Below, in pieces: positions 39,866-39,893 of a DNA stretch of 39,893 nucleotides. The notes under the pieces are model-generated. The model searched no databases, had not been told where the DNA came from, and saw only the letters and a program-made list of their open reading frames with translations. Location: NCBI GenBank assembly GCA_031272485.1, contig JAISTV010000013.1, forward strand, positions 1-39,893, in the 5' to 3' direction. Both the position numbers and the translations under genes were made by a program. The stretch is from Eubacteriales Family XIII. Incertae Sedis bacterium (lineage in GTDB: Bacteria; Bacillota; Clostridia; Peptostreptococcales; Anaerovoracaceae). Position 1 is the stretch's first letter, and the number at the start of each line of letters is the position of its first letter.

Positions 39866-39893
39866 TGCATGACCGGCATCTCAGCAGCTGCAG

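Overview
The window is one contiguous stretch of a GC-rich bacterial chromosome. Gene content and order point to a Firmicutes/Clostridia genome: ylxM-ffh-rpsP-khpA-rimM-trmD, yggS-sepF-yggT-divIVA-lspA-rluD, yicC, gmk-rpoZ, rqcH and rbgA. An Anaerovoracaceae-like high-GC clostridium is my guess, not a demonstrated assignment. No rRNA, tRNA, CRISPR array or intact insertion sequence was seen.

Layout. (1) 1-11592: the 3' part of a giant repetitive surface-protein gene; the frame is already open at base 1, so the true start lies upstream. (2) 11593-12939: intergenic inverted repeats, then an AEC-family carrier on the minus strand, divergent from aconitase. (3) 12940-17753: aconitase, a threonyl-tRNA synthetase without a TGS domain, and a membrane-anchored SppA peptidase. 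(4) 17829-22122: a promoter followed by SRP, ribosome and tRNA-modification genes; here YlxM carries a 215-residue Lys/Ala/Pro tail resembling histone H1. (5) 22100-26870: an HlyD-like membrane protein, then the cell-division cluster yggS-sepF-yggT-divIVA and lspA-rluD, nearly all overlapping or close together. (6) 26844-30125: rqcH (minus) and yicC (plus) leave a shared promoter region; deoD (minus) converges on yicC. (7) 30126-30437: a structured intergenic region with outward-facing terminators. (8) 30438-34459: serine acetyltransferase, an ECF sigma factor and its likely partner, a membrane-anchored beta-propeller protein. (9) 34462-38140: a long inverted repeat enclosing a terminator, then gmk-rpoZ, an amino-acid ABC transporter and a small LytTR regulator. 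(10) 38137-39893: a phosphopantetheinyl transferase and RbgA on the minus strand, then a gene-free end with another inverted repeat.

Most unusual signals. A short inverted repeat, TGTCAAG-N7/8-CTTGACA, occurs about 13 times in 40 kb, 11 of them inside coding sequence of functionally unrelated genes. In the giant gene, paralogous modules encode the same peptide with and without the motif, so it seems to be imposed at the DNA or RNA level rather than by the protein. A second, longer family of intergenic inverted repeats shares CAAA(A)TTTCA-like ends at three sites. Three genes (gmk, rbgA, rqcH) have a -10 box almost against the start codon and no ribosome binding site, which suggests leaderless mRNAs.
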